DNA of 64,000 bases from Bdellovibrionales bacterium (GCA_041662785.1 JBAZRW010000003.1:124001-188000); one strand, 5' to 3'. Counted from the stretch's first letter, positions 38,325-46,168 are shown. Notes: generated from the sequence alone by a model not told the origin. Translations and numbers: made by a program.

Positions 38325-38939
38325 ATGAACATCATTCAAGAAGATAAGGCGCCAACCGCTTTTCAAAAAGCTGCCAACGCGGTCACCCGTGTGGTGGAAG
38401 TTATTGGTTGGGATTTTACAACTATTGCTGCCGCGACAGGAGCAACTGCTGCTCTGACGGGAAGCGCTGCTGCTTCATGCGTTGCTATGTGTGTCGCCTC
38501 ATTTTTTACTGATACTGGGCCTTATAATGATAGCTTTAGTCGGTATCTGATTAAAGCGAGTCTTTGTATTGGCGGTTTCATTTTTGCTGTGGGGGGAACA
38601 CTCTTTAGTTCTTCCGCTGAAATGACTCGAAAAGCTGGAGAGGCGGCGCTTAATCAGGTTATTGAAACGGGCGCACCAAGCGTTTCTGTCCCCCTATCAA
38701 CAAGAGATTTCATGACAGGCTTTGGTAAGAAGATTTCTGTGACGGGGACGGCTGAAACATTACGTCAAAATGACTCAGCGACATTTCTTCTGGCATCAGT
38801 CAACGGCAAACCGCACTATTATTTTATTCACAGAAATGCTGATGGCTCTTTAGTAAGAGATTTCTCCGGCCGTCCCAAAAGAGAAGAAATCCCCTTGCGT
38901 GCGCACGATTACAAGTATTCGACCCACGATCCAAGATAG
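38325..38939 (+). CDS. hypothetical protein with two membrane segments
   Basis: A 204-residue protein starting MNIIQEDKAPTAFQKAANAVT. GAGAGGA 9 nt upstream supports this start; an ATG 13 codons earlier is possible. Two hydrophobic stretches (about residues 30-58, Ala/Thr-rich IAAATGATAALTGSAAASCVAMCVASFF, and about 73-95, ASLCIGGFIFAVGGTLF) precede a soluble C-terminal part of about 105 residues (DFMTGFGKKISVTGTAETLRQNDSATFLLASVNGKPHYYFIHRN). AT content is above that of neighbours. No family recognised. Confidence 0.6.
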   Translation: MNIIQEDKAPTAFQKAANAVTRVVEVIGWDFTTIAAATGATAALTGSAAASCVAMCVASFFTDTGPYNDSFSRYLIKASLCIGGFIFAVGGTLFSSSAEMTRKAGEAALNQVIETGAPSVSVPLSTRDFMTGFGKKISVTGTAETLRQNDSATFLLASVNGKPHYYFIHRNADGSLVRDFSGRPKREEIPLRAHDYKYSTHDPR

Positions 38940-38942
38940 ATG

Positions 38943-39140
38943 GAAAGAAACCAAACGGGATGCCCGCTTTCCCCCTACGCCCTTCGGGCTTCGGCGCGAC
39001 AGGTCGCGGGCATGACGATAGAGGGTTAGATTTAAACACATATCCTGTCATTCCCGCCCCGTATCAAGTACGGGGCAGGCTCCAGCGGGAATCCAGTTTG
39101 TTTTCTATCTTAATGAGTCACGTCATCGTGCCATTTGTAT
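38943..39140. repeat. paired palindromic repeat with one ATACAAA-type end
   Basis: Begins 4 bp after the hypothetical gene. GAAACCAAACGGGATGCCCGC and an inverted GCGGGAATCCAGTTTG arm enclose extended loops, one with CTACGCCCTTCGGGCTTCGG. The right edge, inverted, reads ATACAAATGGCACGATGAC, like the MITE ends elsewhere; the left end is not recognisable. Confidence 0.6.
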
Positions 39141-39152
39141 AAAATAGGTGGT

Positions 39153-39620
39153 TTACCCCTGTGGTGGGTCAGAAAAACGAAGGCCAACGCCAAGGCGGTT
39201 CCAACTGTTGATTCCGCCGACGGCAAGCGTCAAAAAGACGATTTCTTTTTCGGAAAAGTTCTTTTTTAGATTTTCATAAAGGGAATCTGATGCTCCTTGC
39301 GTGGCGACGTTTGTTAGGGACTCTGTCCAAGCTAACGCGGCGCGTTCTCTTTCCGAGAAAACTTCGGCATCATGCCAAACCGCCGTTAAATCTATTTTTG
39401 TCGCGTCCACACCCAATTTGCGGGCCATCATTAGGTGATGTTTGACGCAAAAAGTGCAGCCGTTGATTTGCGAAGCTCTCAGTTTGACAAGCTCCAAAAG
39501 GTCTTTGCCTAAAACACCGGATTCATCGATAGCCTTGACAACGGACATCATGGCCCCCAGCGCCTCTGGCGCCAGTTTGCAAAAAACATCGAAATCAATG
39601 CGGGCATTGGGGGAGGACAT
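39153..39620 (-). CDS. carboxymuconolactone decarboxylase/AhpD family protein
   Basis: A 155-residue alpha-helical protein with the AhpD-type active-site motif INGCTFCVKHHL (Cys-x-x-Cys and His three residues on). VKLRASQINGCTFC and the preceding Glu-Leu region are typical. Members reduce alkyl hydroperoxides through lipoyl-linked or thiol-dependent cycles, or remain uncharacterised. A monocistronic unit convergent with the preceding region and divergent from lipA, about 98 bp away. Confidence 0.88.
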   Translation of the reverse strand: MSSPNARIDFDVFCKLAPEALGAMMSVVKAIDESGVLGKDLLELVKLRASQINGCTFCVKHHLMMARKLGVDATKIDLTAVWHDAEVFSERERAALAWTESLTNVATQGASDSLYENLKKNFSEKEIVFLTLAVGGINSWNRLGVGLRFSDPPQG

Positions 39621-39718
39621 GGATATTTCCTTTCATAGGACATATTTTTTGCATCAAGATGACGAACAGGATAAGCTCTTTTTCTTAAAATGAAATTAAT
39701 GAACAGGCAGGCTTTTTG

Positions 39719-40645
39719 ATGAGTGATCGTTCGCTGCGCCATCCAGAGAAACAAAAGAATACGGACAGCTTTGGCCCGCCCAAGCCAGAGTGGCTGCACG
39801 TGCGTGCGCCAGCTGGGTTTAATTATGCCAAGACGCTGGAGCTTATGCAGGGGCAAAAGCTCACCACCGTGTGCCAAGAGGCGGCTTGCCCCAATATCGG
39901 TGAGTGTTGGAAGCGTAAACATGCGGCCTTTATGATCATGGGCGATATTTGCACGCGGGCGTGCGCATTTTGCAATGTTGCGACAGGCAAGCCCAAGCGC
40001 CTTGATAAGGGCGAGCCGGAAAGGCTGGCCGCCGCCGCCGCGCAGATGGGCTTGAAGTATGTCATCGTGACATCGGTGGATCGTGATGATTTGTCCGATG
40101 GCGGCGCGGCGCATTTCGCGAATGTGATCGCGGCGCTGCGCGCGGGCGTGCCGGACTGCGTGATTGAAGTATTGACTCCCGATTTCAAGAATAAGGAGGG
40201 CGGGGCGCAGACCCTCGCCGCCGCACGTCCCGATGTGTTCAATCATAACCTTGAAACCGTGCCGCGTTTGTATCCAGCGATCCGGCCCGGAGCGCGGTGT
40301 TTTACTTCGCTGCGGCTGTTGCAGCAGGTCAAGGAAATTGACGCTTCCATCTTTACCAAGTCGGGCTTGATGGTTGGCCTTGGCGAAACGAAGGAGGAAA
40401 TAGGGCAGGTGATGGACGACCTTCGCGCCGCTGGCGTGGACTTCCTAACCATCGGCCAGTATTTGCAGCCAACGCCCAAGCATGCGCCGCTTGATCGCTA
40501 TGTCACACCGGACGAGTTCGCCGCTTATGCCAAGATGGCCAAGGCCAAGGGCTTTTCGCTGGTGTCTAGCTCTCCGCTCACGCGATCCTCGTATTTTGCG
40601 GATGAGGATTTTAAGAAACTAAAGGCCTCCCGTGATGAACAGTAA
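39719..40645 (+). CDS. lipA: lipoyl synthase
   Basis: A radical SAM enzyme that inserts two sulfurs into octanoyl groups on lipoyl domains, here presumably on E1 beta Lys43 among others. The 308-residue protein has the auxiliary-cluster motif CQEAACPNIGEC and the radical SAM motif CTRACAFCNV (CxxxCxxC), and ends with the family block RSSYFADEDF (RSSY serine ligand). The ATG at 39719 follows an in-frame TTG and is the likely start. ung overlaps its 3' end by 11 bp. Confidence 0.96.
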   Translation: MSDRSLRHPEKQKNTDSFGPPKPEWLHVRAPAGFNYAKTLELMQGQKLTTVCQEAACPNIGECWKRKHAAFMIMGDICTRACAFCNVATGKPKRLDKGEPERLAAAAAQMGLKYVIVTSVDRDDLSDGGAAHFANVIAALRAGVPDCVIEVLTPDFKNKEGGAQTLAAARPDVFNHNLETVPRLYPAIRPGARCFTSLRLLQQVKEIDASIFTKSGLMVGLGETKEEIGQVMDDLRAAGVDFLTIGQYLQPTPKHAPLDRYVTPDEFAAYAKMAKAKGFSLVSSSPLTRSSYFADEDFKKLKASRDEQ

Positions 40646-41318
40646 TGCGATTAAACTCGATCCCTCATGGCTTGCCGTGATTGGCGGCGAGTTCGACCAA
40701 CCCTATATGCAAAAGCTGAAGCAGTTTTTGCTGGAGGAGAAAACGGGGCGGCACATTGTCTATCCGCGCGGCGACCATATCTTTAACGCGCTGAACGCGA
40801 TTCCGTTTGATCGCGTGCGTGTTGTTATCATCGGACAAGACCCCTATCACGGCGAGGGGCAGGCGCATGGTCTTTGCTTTTCAGTGCAGGATGGCGTGGC
40901 GCTGCCGCCCAGCCTTATCAATATCTATAAGGAAATTGCGGCGGAGTATGGCTGCGCGATGCCCAAAAGCGGCGACCTTACGCGCTGGGCAAAGCAAGGC
41001 GTCTTGCTGCTTAATGCAACGCTGACCGTGCGGGCGGGGCAGGCGGGCTCTCATCAAAACAAAGGGTGGGAGACATTCACCGACGCCGTGATCCGCGCCG
41101 TGAATGACCAGCGCGAGCATGTCGTGTTTTTGCTGTGGGGGGCCTATGCCCAAAAGAAGGGCGCGATGATCGACCGCACGCGCCACAGCGTTCTAACCGC
41201 GCCGCATCCCTCGCCGCTTTCCGCGCACAGAGGGTTCCTAGGCTGCGGACACTTCCGCGCCGCCAACGAATACCTTGTCCGGCAGGGGCAAGAGCCGATT
41301 GATTGGGTGGGGGAGTAA
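40635..41318 (+). CDS. ung: uracil-DNA glycosylase, family 1
   Basis: Removes uracil from DNA to start base excision repair. The 227-residue protein has the water-activating motif VVIIGQDPYHGEGQAHGLCFSV, ALPPSLINIYKE, GVLLLNATLTVRAGQAGSH and the DNA-intercalation loop HPSPLSAHRGFLGCGHF. The ATG at 40635 directly follows an alternative GTG (40632); the start lies inside the end of lipA, so the two are translationally coupled. Confidence 0.96.
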   Translation: MNSNAIKLDPSWLAVIGGEFDQPYMQKLKQFLLEEKTGRHIVYPRGDHIFNALNAIPFDRVRVVIIGQDPYHGEGQAHGLCFSVQDGVALPPSLINIYKEIAAEYGCAMPKSGDLTRWAKQGVLLLNATLTVRAGQAGSHQNKGWETFTDAVIRAVNDQREHVVFLLWGAYAQKKGAMIDRTRHSVLTAPHPSPLSAHRGFLGCGHFRAANEYLVRQGQEPIDWVGE

Positions 41319-41341
41319 GGCGCAGTCGCGCCCAAAAGAAA

Positions 41342-41415
41342 TGGAGCGGGTGAAGGGAATCGAACCCTCATAGCCAGCTTGGAAGGCTGGTGCTTTACCA
41401 CTAAGCTACACCCGC
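41342..41415 (-). tRNA. tRNA-Gly (anticodon TCC)
   Basis: A complete cloverleaf on the minus strand: acceptor GCGGGTG/CACCCGC, D-arm AGCTTAGTGGTAAAGC, anticodon arm CCAGCCTTCCAAGCTGG with TCC, T-arm GAGGGTTCGATTCCCTT, discriminator T, and encoded CCA. A second, interrupted copy lies 206 bp upstream in the direction of transcription. Confidence 0.95.
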
Positions 41416-41467
41416 TCATGGGTGGTTGTTCTGTATCATGCCGTTTTTACGGCGGCAAGCCGCCGTG

Positions 41468-41621
41468 GGTGAAGGGAATGATCAAAAACAGGCGGAACGC
41501 GCCTGTTTTTGCCCCTTCGGGCGCCCCCGCTTCGCGGGATGCGTCCAAAATGCTTTCGCATTTTGTCGATCCTCATAGCCAGCTTGGAAGGCTGGTGCTT
41601 TACCACTAAGCTACACCCGCT
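41468..41621 (-). pseudogene. second tRNA-Gly copy interrupted in the T-loop
   Basis: From 41621 down to 41572 it is identical to the intact tRNA-Gly from its 5' end through the anticodon and variable region. An 87-bp insert then splits the T-loop, after which GGGTGAAGGGAAT (plus strand, 41468-41480) restores the 3' half of the T-arm and most of the acceptor strand but not the first bases or CCA. About 50 bp of 5' flank (TCATGGGTGGTTGTTCTG...) is also duplicated. It cannot give a normal tRNA unless the insert is removed. Confidence 0.85.
41481..41567. mobile_element. T-loop palindromic insert, Gly copy (87 bp)
   Basis: Ends GATCAAAAAC and CATTTTGT. It contains hairpin 1 (AAAAACAGGCG / CGCCTGTTTTT), a GC-rich centre (CCCCTTCGGGCGCC, CCCGCTTCGCGGG), GCGTC, and hairpin 2 (CAAAATGC-TTTC-GCATTTTG). 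The same plan and the same ends occur in the insert at 61286-61399, at the same T-loop position of a tRNA-Pro fragment. Hairpin 1 with its T-run resembles a terminator in both directions. Confidence 0.6.
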
Positions 41622-41682
41622 CATGGGTGGTTGTTCTGTATCATGCCGTTTTTACGGCGGCAAGCCGCCGTTAATTCCTGCC

Positions 41683-41829
41683 GTCATCCCCGCGAAAGCG
41701 GGGATCCAGCTGCGAGCGATAGCGAGCGTGTGAGTCGAACAAGACAACAAACAGCACTTCCCTAGACCTTTTTTGAGTCACGTGGCCCGCAGACGCGGGC
41801 CGCTGGATCCCCGCTTTCGCGGGGATGAC
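41683..41829. repeat. compound palindromic repeat
   Basis: GTCATCCCCGCGAAAGCGGGGATCC and the inverted GGATCCCCGCTTTCGCGGGGATGAC form perfect terminal arms of a 147-bp unit; the centre holds CGAGCGATAGCGAGCG and GGCCCGCAGACGCGGGCC hairpins and two GAGTC motifs. The next 160 bp up to tRNA-Trp hold no gene. Confidence 0.8.
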
Positions 41830-42042
41830 TGGAATAGGTAACAATAAGGCATCATCCTCTATCACGAGCCTTTTATTACAGCAAGATAGAAGTGTAAGAA
41901 AGGTATAAAATCCTCTTTCTTTTTCTGTACAAATGGGGTAAAAAGCACCGTTCCCAACAAATCAATAAGCTTTGTCCGACGTGATCGCCGGACGGGCGAT
42001 TCTGGGTTCAAGGACAGTTCTTAATGATTGTATGAGGCTTTT

Positions 42043-42118
42043 AGGAGTGTAGCTCAATTGGTAGAGCGTCGGTCTCCAAAACCGAAGGCTGCGGGTTCGA
42101 TCCCCTCCACTCCTGCCA
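42043..42118 (+). tRNA. tRNA-Trp (anticodon CCA)
   Basis: Acceptor AGGAGTG/CACTCCT, D-arm AGCTCAATTGGTAGAGC, anticodon arm CGGTCTCCAAAACCG with CCA, T-arm TGCGGGTTCGATCCCCT-like, discriminator G and encoded CCA. Its position 43 bp before secE is the conserved bacterial arrangement. Confidence 0.96.
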
Positions 42119-42160
42119 CCTCATAATGGCCAAGAACTTGAAAAAAACAAGGAGCCTACA

Positions 42161-42358
42161 ATGGCAAAGTTAGTTGAGTTTTTTAATGAGACCAAGCGAG
42201 AGATCGGCAAGGTGACTTGGCCGACGCAAAAAGAAATCGTCATGACGACCGTGTTGATTGTGGCCATGGCCTTGGTCGCTGGGTTGTTTTTCTTTTTCGT
42301 CGATAACGTCTTGGGTTTCGCAATTAGCAAGATTTTGGGCATGAGAGCCGGTTCATAA
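42161..42358 (+). CDS. secE: preprotein translocase subunit SecE
   Basis: A 65-residue protein with the amphipathic KREIGKVTWPTQKEI segment conserved in SecE, followed by one transmembrane helix (about residues 29-51). SecE clamps the two halves of SecY in the inner membrane. The single-helix form is the common one outside Enterobacteria. nusG follows after 12 bp. Confidence 0.95.
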   Translation: MAKLVEFFNETKREIGKVTWPTQKEIVMTTVLIVAMALVAGLFFFFVDNVLGFAISKILGMRAGS

Positions 42359-42370
42359 GGAGCATTCACG

Positions 42371-42901
42371 ATGGCACTTCGTTGGTACGTTATTCACGTT
42401 TATTCGGGCTTTGAAAAAAAGGTCGCGCAGACCATTCGCGAAACCGCGATGAAAAAAGGTCTTGAAGATTTCTTCTCGGAAATCCTTGTCCCCACTGAAG
42501 AGGTGATCGAGGTTCGTCGTGGCAAGAAAGTCGGGGCCGAGCGCAAGTTCCTTCCGGGCTATGTCCTGATTAAGATGGACCTGACGGACGAGAGCTGGCA
42601 TCTGGTCAAGAACACGGCCAAGGTCACGGGCTTTTTGGGCGGCGGCGGCAAGCCTTCGCCTATCTCGGAAAAGGAAGCCCAGCGCATCCTTAACCAAGTC
42701 CAAGAAGGCTTTGAACATCCCAAACCCTCTATCACCTTTGTGGTGGGTGAGCAGGTTCGCGTGGCCGAAGGGCCGTTTGCCTCATTTAATGGCGTTGTTG
42801 AGGACGTGGATGAGGGTAAATCGCGCTTGAAGGTTGCGGTGTCGATCTTTGGCCGCGCTACGCCAGTTGAGCTGGAATTCACGCAGGTGGAGAAGATTTA
42901 G
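42371..42901 (+). CDS. nusG: transcription termination/antitermination factor NusG
   Basis: A 176-residue elongation factor that binds the RNA polymerase clamp (N-terminal NGN domain, WYVIHVYSGFEKKVAQTI...LPGYVLIKMDL) and Rho or ribosomal protein S10 through the C-terminal KOW domain (VVGEQVRVAEGPFASFNGVVEDV). AAGGAG precedes the start. Downstream, the usual rplK is displaced by a binding-protein gene and about 680 bp of repeats. Confidence 0.96.
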   Translation: MALRWYVIHVYSGFEKKVAQTIRETAMKKGLEDFFSEILVPTEEVIEVRRGKKVGAERKFLPGYVLIKMDLTDESWHLVKNTAKVTGFLGGGGKPSPISEKEAQRILNQVQEGFEHPKPSITFVVGEQVRVAEGPFASFNGVVEDVDEGKSRLKVAVSIFGRATPVELEFTQVEKI

Positions 42902-42921
42902 ATCAACTAAGGAGTAGTTAC

Positions 42922-43782
42922 GTGAAAACTGTTGGTCTGTTCGTTGCCGCCATTCTAATCGCGTTATCGTCCGTTTGGCTTCACGATAAAAATGTGCACA
43001 CTGTCAATGCAACGCAAGAGACAGCCTATGATCGCGTGTTGCACACCAAGACTTTGCGGTGTGGATACGCTGATTGGCCTCCTCATGGACTTGTAAAAGA
43101 TCCGAATACGGGAAAAATTTCCGGCGTCATGTACGATATCCTTGAAGAGATTGGACGTCGTTTGAGTCTTAAGATTGACTGGAGCGAGAATACGGGGTGG
43201 AGCAATATTGTAAGCAGTCTTCAATCAAAGCGCATTGACGTTTTCTGCGCTGGTTTGTGGGTGAATGCCGAGCGTGGTCGTTCCTTGACATATTCTATGC
43301 CACTTTTTTTCAACGCATCGTTCCCCTTTGTCAGAATCGATGATCATCGGTTTGATAAGGACATCAAACGTGCCGATTCATCGGACATTCGTTTTTCTTC
43401 CATAGAGGGTGAGTTATCGGATGCCACAGCACGCCTTCATTTCCCGAAAGCGCAGAAAATACCGGTGAGCCAGATGTTGCAGGCTTCCGAAGCCCTGAAC
43501 AACATTGCAGTTAACAAAGCGGATATTATTATTCTGGATTACAGCATGGGGAAAGGGTTCATAGATTCTAACCCTTCTACCTTGCGTAAATTAGGGGACA
43601 AACCTTTTCAGGTTTTCCAGAACTCCCTTGGCTTTGATATTCATGAAAACACGCTGCGCGATATGATTAACAATGCCCTTAATGAGATGCACAATCAGGG
43701 GGTTATTGCCAATATTGTTGCGAAACACAGTAACGATCCCAGTGAGTTTATTCCAGTCGCTCCGTCTTATTTGCAGCCGTAG
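42922..43782 (+). CDS. periplasmic substrate-binding protein (SBP family 3 type), paralogue
   Basis: A 286-residue protein with an N-terminal hydrophobic signal segment (MKTVGLFVAAILIALSSVWL) but no lipobox. The core matches the protein at 24.6 kb: LRCGYADWPPHG, DPNTGKISGVMYDILEEIGR, RIDVFCAGLWVNAERGR, ADIIILDYSMGKGF. The start is GTG at 42922 with TAAGGAG 7 nt upstream, 20 bp after nusG, so it sits in the nusG transcript. No ABC transporter partner genes are nearby; ligand unknown. Confidence 0.82.
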   Translation: MKTVGLFVAAILIALSSVWLHDKNVHTVNATQETAYDRVLHTKTLRCGYADWPPHGLVKDPNTGKISGVMYDILEEIGRRLSLKIDWSENTGWSNIVSSLQSKRIDVFCAGLWVNAERGRSLTYSMPLFFNASFPFVRIDDHRFDKDIKRADSSDIRFSSIEGELSDATARLHFPKAQKIPVSQMLQASEALNNIAVNKADIIILDYSMGKGFIDSNPSTLRKLGDKPFQVFQNSLGFDIHENTLRDMINNALNEMHNQGVIANIVAKHSNDPSEFIPVAPSYLQP

Positions 43783-43972
43783 CTATAGTTTTTGTAATGG
43801 TCTTATTGGCCAGAAAAACACGTTGCTTTCCCTTCTGTTAACCTCTATAAAACCGCTTAAGCAAAAGGTGTGGGAGGTTCTCCCCGAAAAGTTCCCTTGG
43901 GGAGCCGGACCACGCCGCCGCTGTTTTTTGAAGGTGATTATCGACGGTTTTGGCCTGCTTTATCCTATAGCC
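43783..43972. other. intergenic, no gene seen
   Basis: AT-rich sequence after the binding-protein gene with no supported frame. CTCCCCGAAAAGTTCCCTTGGGGAG at about 43879-43903 can form a hairpin and may terminate the nusG unit weakly. Confidence 0.35.
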
Positions 43973-44044
43973 GTCACTCCCGCGTAAGCGGGAGTCCCGT
44001 TTGTTTTAACAAGTAAACGGGATCCCCGCTTTCGCGGGGATGAC
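43973..44044. repeat. paired palindromic repeat
   Basis: GTCACTCCCGCGTAAGCGGGAGTCCCGTTTG-like arm and CAAGTAAACGGGATCCCCGC...GGATGAC arm, closely apposed with the loop TTTTAACAAGT. Confidence 0.75.
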
Positions 44045-44226
44045 GAAAATGGAAAAGATTGGAAACAATCGATAAGATTCTTCAAGAAGTTGTGGTTTAA
44101 GGGGGATGAAAATCCTTCGAATACAATGGTTGTCATGGATGGCTTTTGGCTTTGGCCAAAGGTTGTTTATGGCGTTGTGAAACGTTGGCGTTTAGTCGGT
44201 TCTTGTGTGCCCGTCTATACTTTAGC

Positions 44227-44380
44227 GTCATTCCGGCGAAAGCCGGAATCCAGAACTTTTATGCCGCGCAGACGCGCGGCGCTGGATCCCGCTTTCCCGT
44301 CTACGCTGCTCCGCAGCTTCGCCGGGCTAAGCTTCAGCCCTGCGAAGCTCGTCAGAGCGAAGCAGGGTCAGCGGGATGAC
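44227..44380. repeat. compound palindromic repeat upstream of rplK
   Basis: GTCATTCCGGCGAAAGCCGGAATCC at the left and GGTCAGCGGGATGAC at the right; the centre holds CCGCGCAGACGCGCGGCGCTGGATCCCGC and an extra GAAGC-rich insertion (CTGCTCCGCAGCTTCG, CAGCCCTGCGAAGCTCG) not seen in the shorter members. Confidence 0.7.
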
Positions 44381-44462
44381 GTGATGGAATAAGGGCGCGT
44401 CCGATCTAACTAAACTCCAGAATCAAACATCCAACCGATAGGGGTTGGAAGGAGAGAGCAAA

Positions 44463-44894
44463 ATGGCAAAGGAAATTGTCGGCTATATCAAGCTGCAAGT
44501 ACCGGCTGGATCGGCGACACCGTCTCCGCCAATTGGCCCCGCTTTGGGTCAACGCGGCCTAAACATCATGGACTTCTGCAAGCAGTTCAACGCCAAGACG
44601 CAAGGCATGGAAAAGGGTATGCCCATTCCTGTCGTGATCTCAGCCTTTTCGGATCGCACGTTTACGTTCGTGACGAAGAAGCCCCCCAATACCTATTGGA
44701 TCAAGAAGGCGATCAAGCTTGAGCATGGTTCCAAGACTCCGGGTACAGCGATGGTTGGCAAGATCACGATGACGCAAATTCGTGAAATTGCAAAAGAGAA
44801 AATCGTTGATATGAACGCGAACGATATCGAAGCGGCGGCCAAAATGCTCGTCGGTTCGGCTCGTTCGATGGGCCTTTTGGTAGTGGAGGAATAA
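44463..44894 (+). CDS. rplK: 50S ribosomal protein L11
   Basis: 143 residues: IVGYIKLQVPAGSATPSPPIGPALGQRGLNIMDFCKQFNA, the N-terminal domain that contacts GTPase centre 23S rRNA, and the C-terminal RNA-binding domain GTAMVGKITMTQIREIAKEKIVDMNANDIEAAAKMLVGSARSMGL. GGAAGGAG before the ATG at 44463 decides the start. rplA follows after 3 bp. Confidence 0.97.
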   Translation: MAKEIVGYIKLQVPAGSATPSPPIGPALGQRGLNIMDFCKQFNAKTQGMEKGMPIPVVISAFSDRTFTFVTKKPPNTYWIKKAIKLEHGSKTPGTAMVGKITMTQIREIAKEKIVDMNANDIEAAAKMLVGSARSMGLLVVEE

Positions 44895-44897
44895 GCC

Positions 44898-45608
44898 ATG
44901 AAACAAGGAAAAAAACTCCGCAAGGTTCTCCCCGCTGTTGATCGCAAGAAGCTGTATGCTCTTGAAGATGGCGTGAAGCTTGTCAAGAAGAACGCGGGCG
45001 ATCTATCGCGCAAGTTCACCGAGACTCTGGACATTGCCATCAATCTTGGTATCGACACAAAGCAATCGGATCAGTCTGTGCGTGGCATGGTGCAATTGCC
45101 TCATGGTACGGGCAAAAGCGTCCGCGTGGCCGTGTTCGCCAAGGGCGAAAAAGCGGATGCCGCTTTGGCCGCTGGCGCGGATGTTGTCGGCGCTGACGAT
45201 TTGGCTGAAAAGATTATGGGCGGTTTTTCTGCCTTTGATCGCGTCATTGCGACCCCTGACATGATGGGCGTTGTTGGCAAGTTGGGTAAGGTTCTGGGGC
45301 CTCGTGGCCTTATGCCTAACCCGAAGCTTGGCACTGTGACCCCGAACGTCGTGGAAGCGATCAAGTCGGCCAAGGCTGGCTCGATTGAGTTCCGCGCCGA
45401 AAAGGGCGGTATCATTCATGCTGGCATCGGCAAGATCAGCTTTACCGAAGAGCAGTTGATCGAGAATGCTCGCGCCTTTATCAGCGCGATCGCCAAGGCT
45501 CGTCCCGCTGGCGTGAAGGGCACTTACATCAACCGCGTGGCGTTGTCCTCAACCATGGGCCCCGGCCTGAAGGTTGATCTTTCGACAATGCTTGGCGAAC
45601 AGGCCTAA
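44898..45608 (+). CDS. rplA: 50S ribosomal protein L1
   Basis: 236 residues with KFTETLDIAINLGIDTKQSDQSVRGMVQLPHGTGK, the second-domain GPRGLMPNPKLGTVTPNV signature and SIEFRAEKGGIIHAGIGKISF. L1 forms the mobile stalk near the E site and normally represses its own operon. A strong terminator follows within 25 bp, so rplJ-rplL, which usually come next, are not cotranscribed here. Confidence 0.97.
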   Translation: MKQGKKLRKVLPAVDRKKLYALEDGVKLVKKNAGDLSRKFTETLDIAINLGIDTKQSDQSVRGMVQLPHGTGKSVRVAVFAKGEKADAALAAGADVVGADDLAEKIMGGFSAFDRVIATPDMMGVVGKLGKVLGPRGLMPNPKLGTVTPNVVEAIKSAKAGSIEFRAEKGGIIHAGIGKISFTEEQLIENARAFISAIAKARPAGVKGTYINRVALSSTMGPGLKVDLSTMLGEQA

Positions 45609-45630
45609 CGCTTGATCGTTTAAAGACTAA

Positions 45631-45667
45631 AAAAGCCCCGCTTATTGCAAGGTCAGCGGGGTTTTTG
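45631..45667 (+). terminator. terminator after rplA
   Basis: AGCCCCGCT...AGCGGGGTTTTTG: a CCCCGCT/AGCGGGG stem with T5, directly after rplA. Confidence 0.85.
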
Positions 45668-46168
45668 TTGCCACTTTTTTCATCATTATTGGCGCTGTAA
45701 ATGGCTCTAAAATTGGGGTTCGGGATTTGTTTATTATCAAGGCGTTAGAAAAAAAACATCGATTTACAGCCCTAAGAGCGTGGGATAGTGCCACTCAGTC
45801 GCCTTCCGCTCAAAGTTAATGCGGTAAGCCTTTGAAATATAATAAAACTGACTCGATTTTTTGGCATGGCTAACCAATTGATTTTACATGGTTTTATGAA
45901 CTTCGTCCGATTTTGGATCGCCAAAAGCAAAAAAAACGCAGGATTGGGGGCGACTCTTTTCGTCATCCCGCACCCCTCTACGCCCTTTGGGCTTCGCGGG
46001 GCAGGCGAAGCCTTGCGCGAAGGCGGGACGATGATGCGGGACCTAGGGGACTGGGCGACGAATGAATGATAGAGAGGGCGGAGAGAGCGGCTTGATCCCA
46101 GATCAACTTTCTTTCGTCTCACAACGGTGAGCCGAAAAGAAAGTTTTCTGGGATGGCGGCAGGTGGCC
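45668..46168. repeat. gene-free stretch with a palindromic repeat
   Basis: About 500 bp between rplA and the fabG stop without a supported gene. At 45961-46041 lies a divergent hairpin repeat (CGTCATCCCGCACCCCTCTACGCCC...GGGCTTCGCGGGGCAGGCG...GATGCGGGAC) that is shared with the element at 53.3 kb. The far end holds the long hairpin at 46095-46154. Confidence 0.55.
46095..46154 (-). terminator. long imperfect hairpin downstream of fabG
   Basis: ATCCCAGA / TTCTGGGAT, then AACTTTCTTT / AAGAAAGTT, then CTCAC-AACG-GTGAG at the tip: nearly 60 bases fold into one rod. It lies 15 bp after the fabG stop. It lacks a clean T-run, so it may be a processing or stability element rather than a classical terminator. 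Confidence 0.5.

Noticed and set aside
41468..41621. Reading the 87-bp insert as a tRNA intron
   Set aside because: Known bacterial tRNA introns lie in the anticodon loop region, the copy lacks part of its acceptor strand and CCA, and the Pro fragment with the same insert has no 5' half to splice to.
41379..41733. Short frames over tRNA-Gly and its copy, and a 73-codon frame at 61215-61436
   Set aside because: Their translations come from tRNA or its complement and from hairpin repeats; no ribosome site or family.
45772..46122. Reading frames across the rplA-fabG gap
   Set aside because: They run through a palindromic repeat and a long hairpin, have no ribosome site and show no rplJ or rplL similarity.
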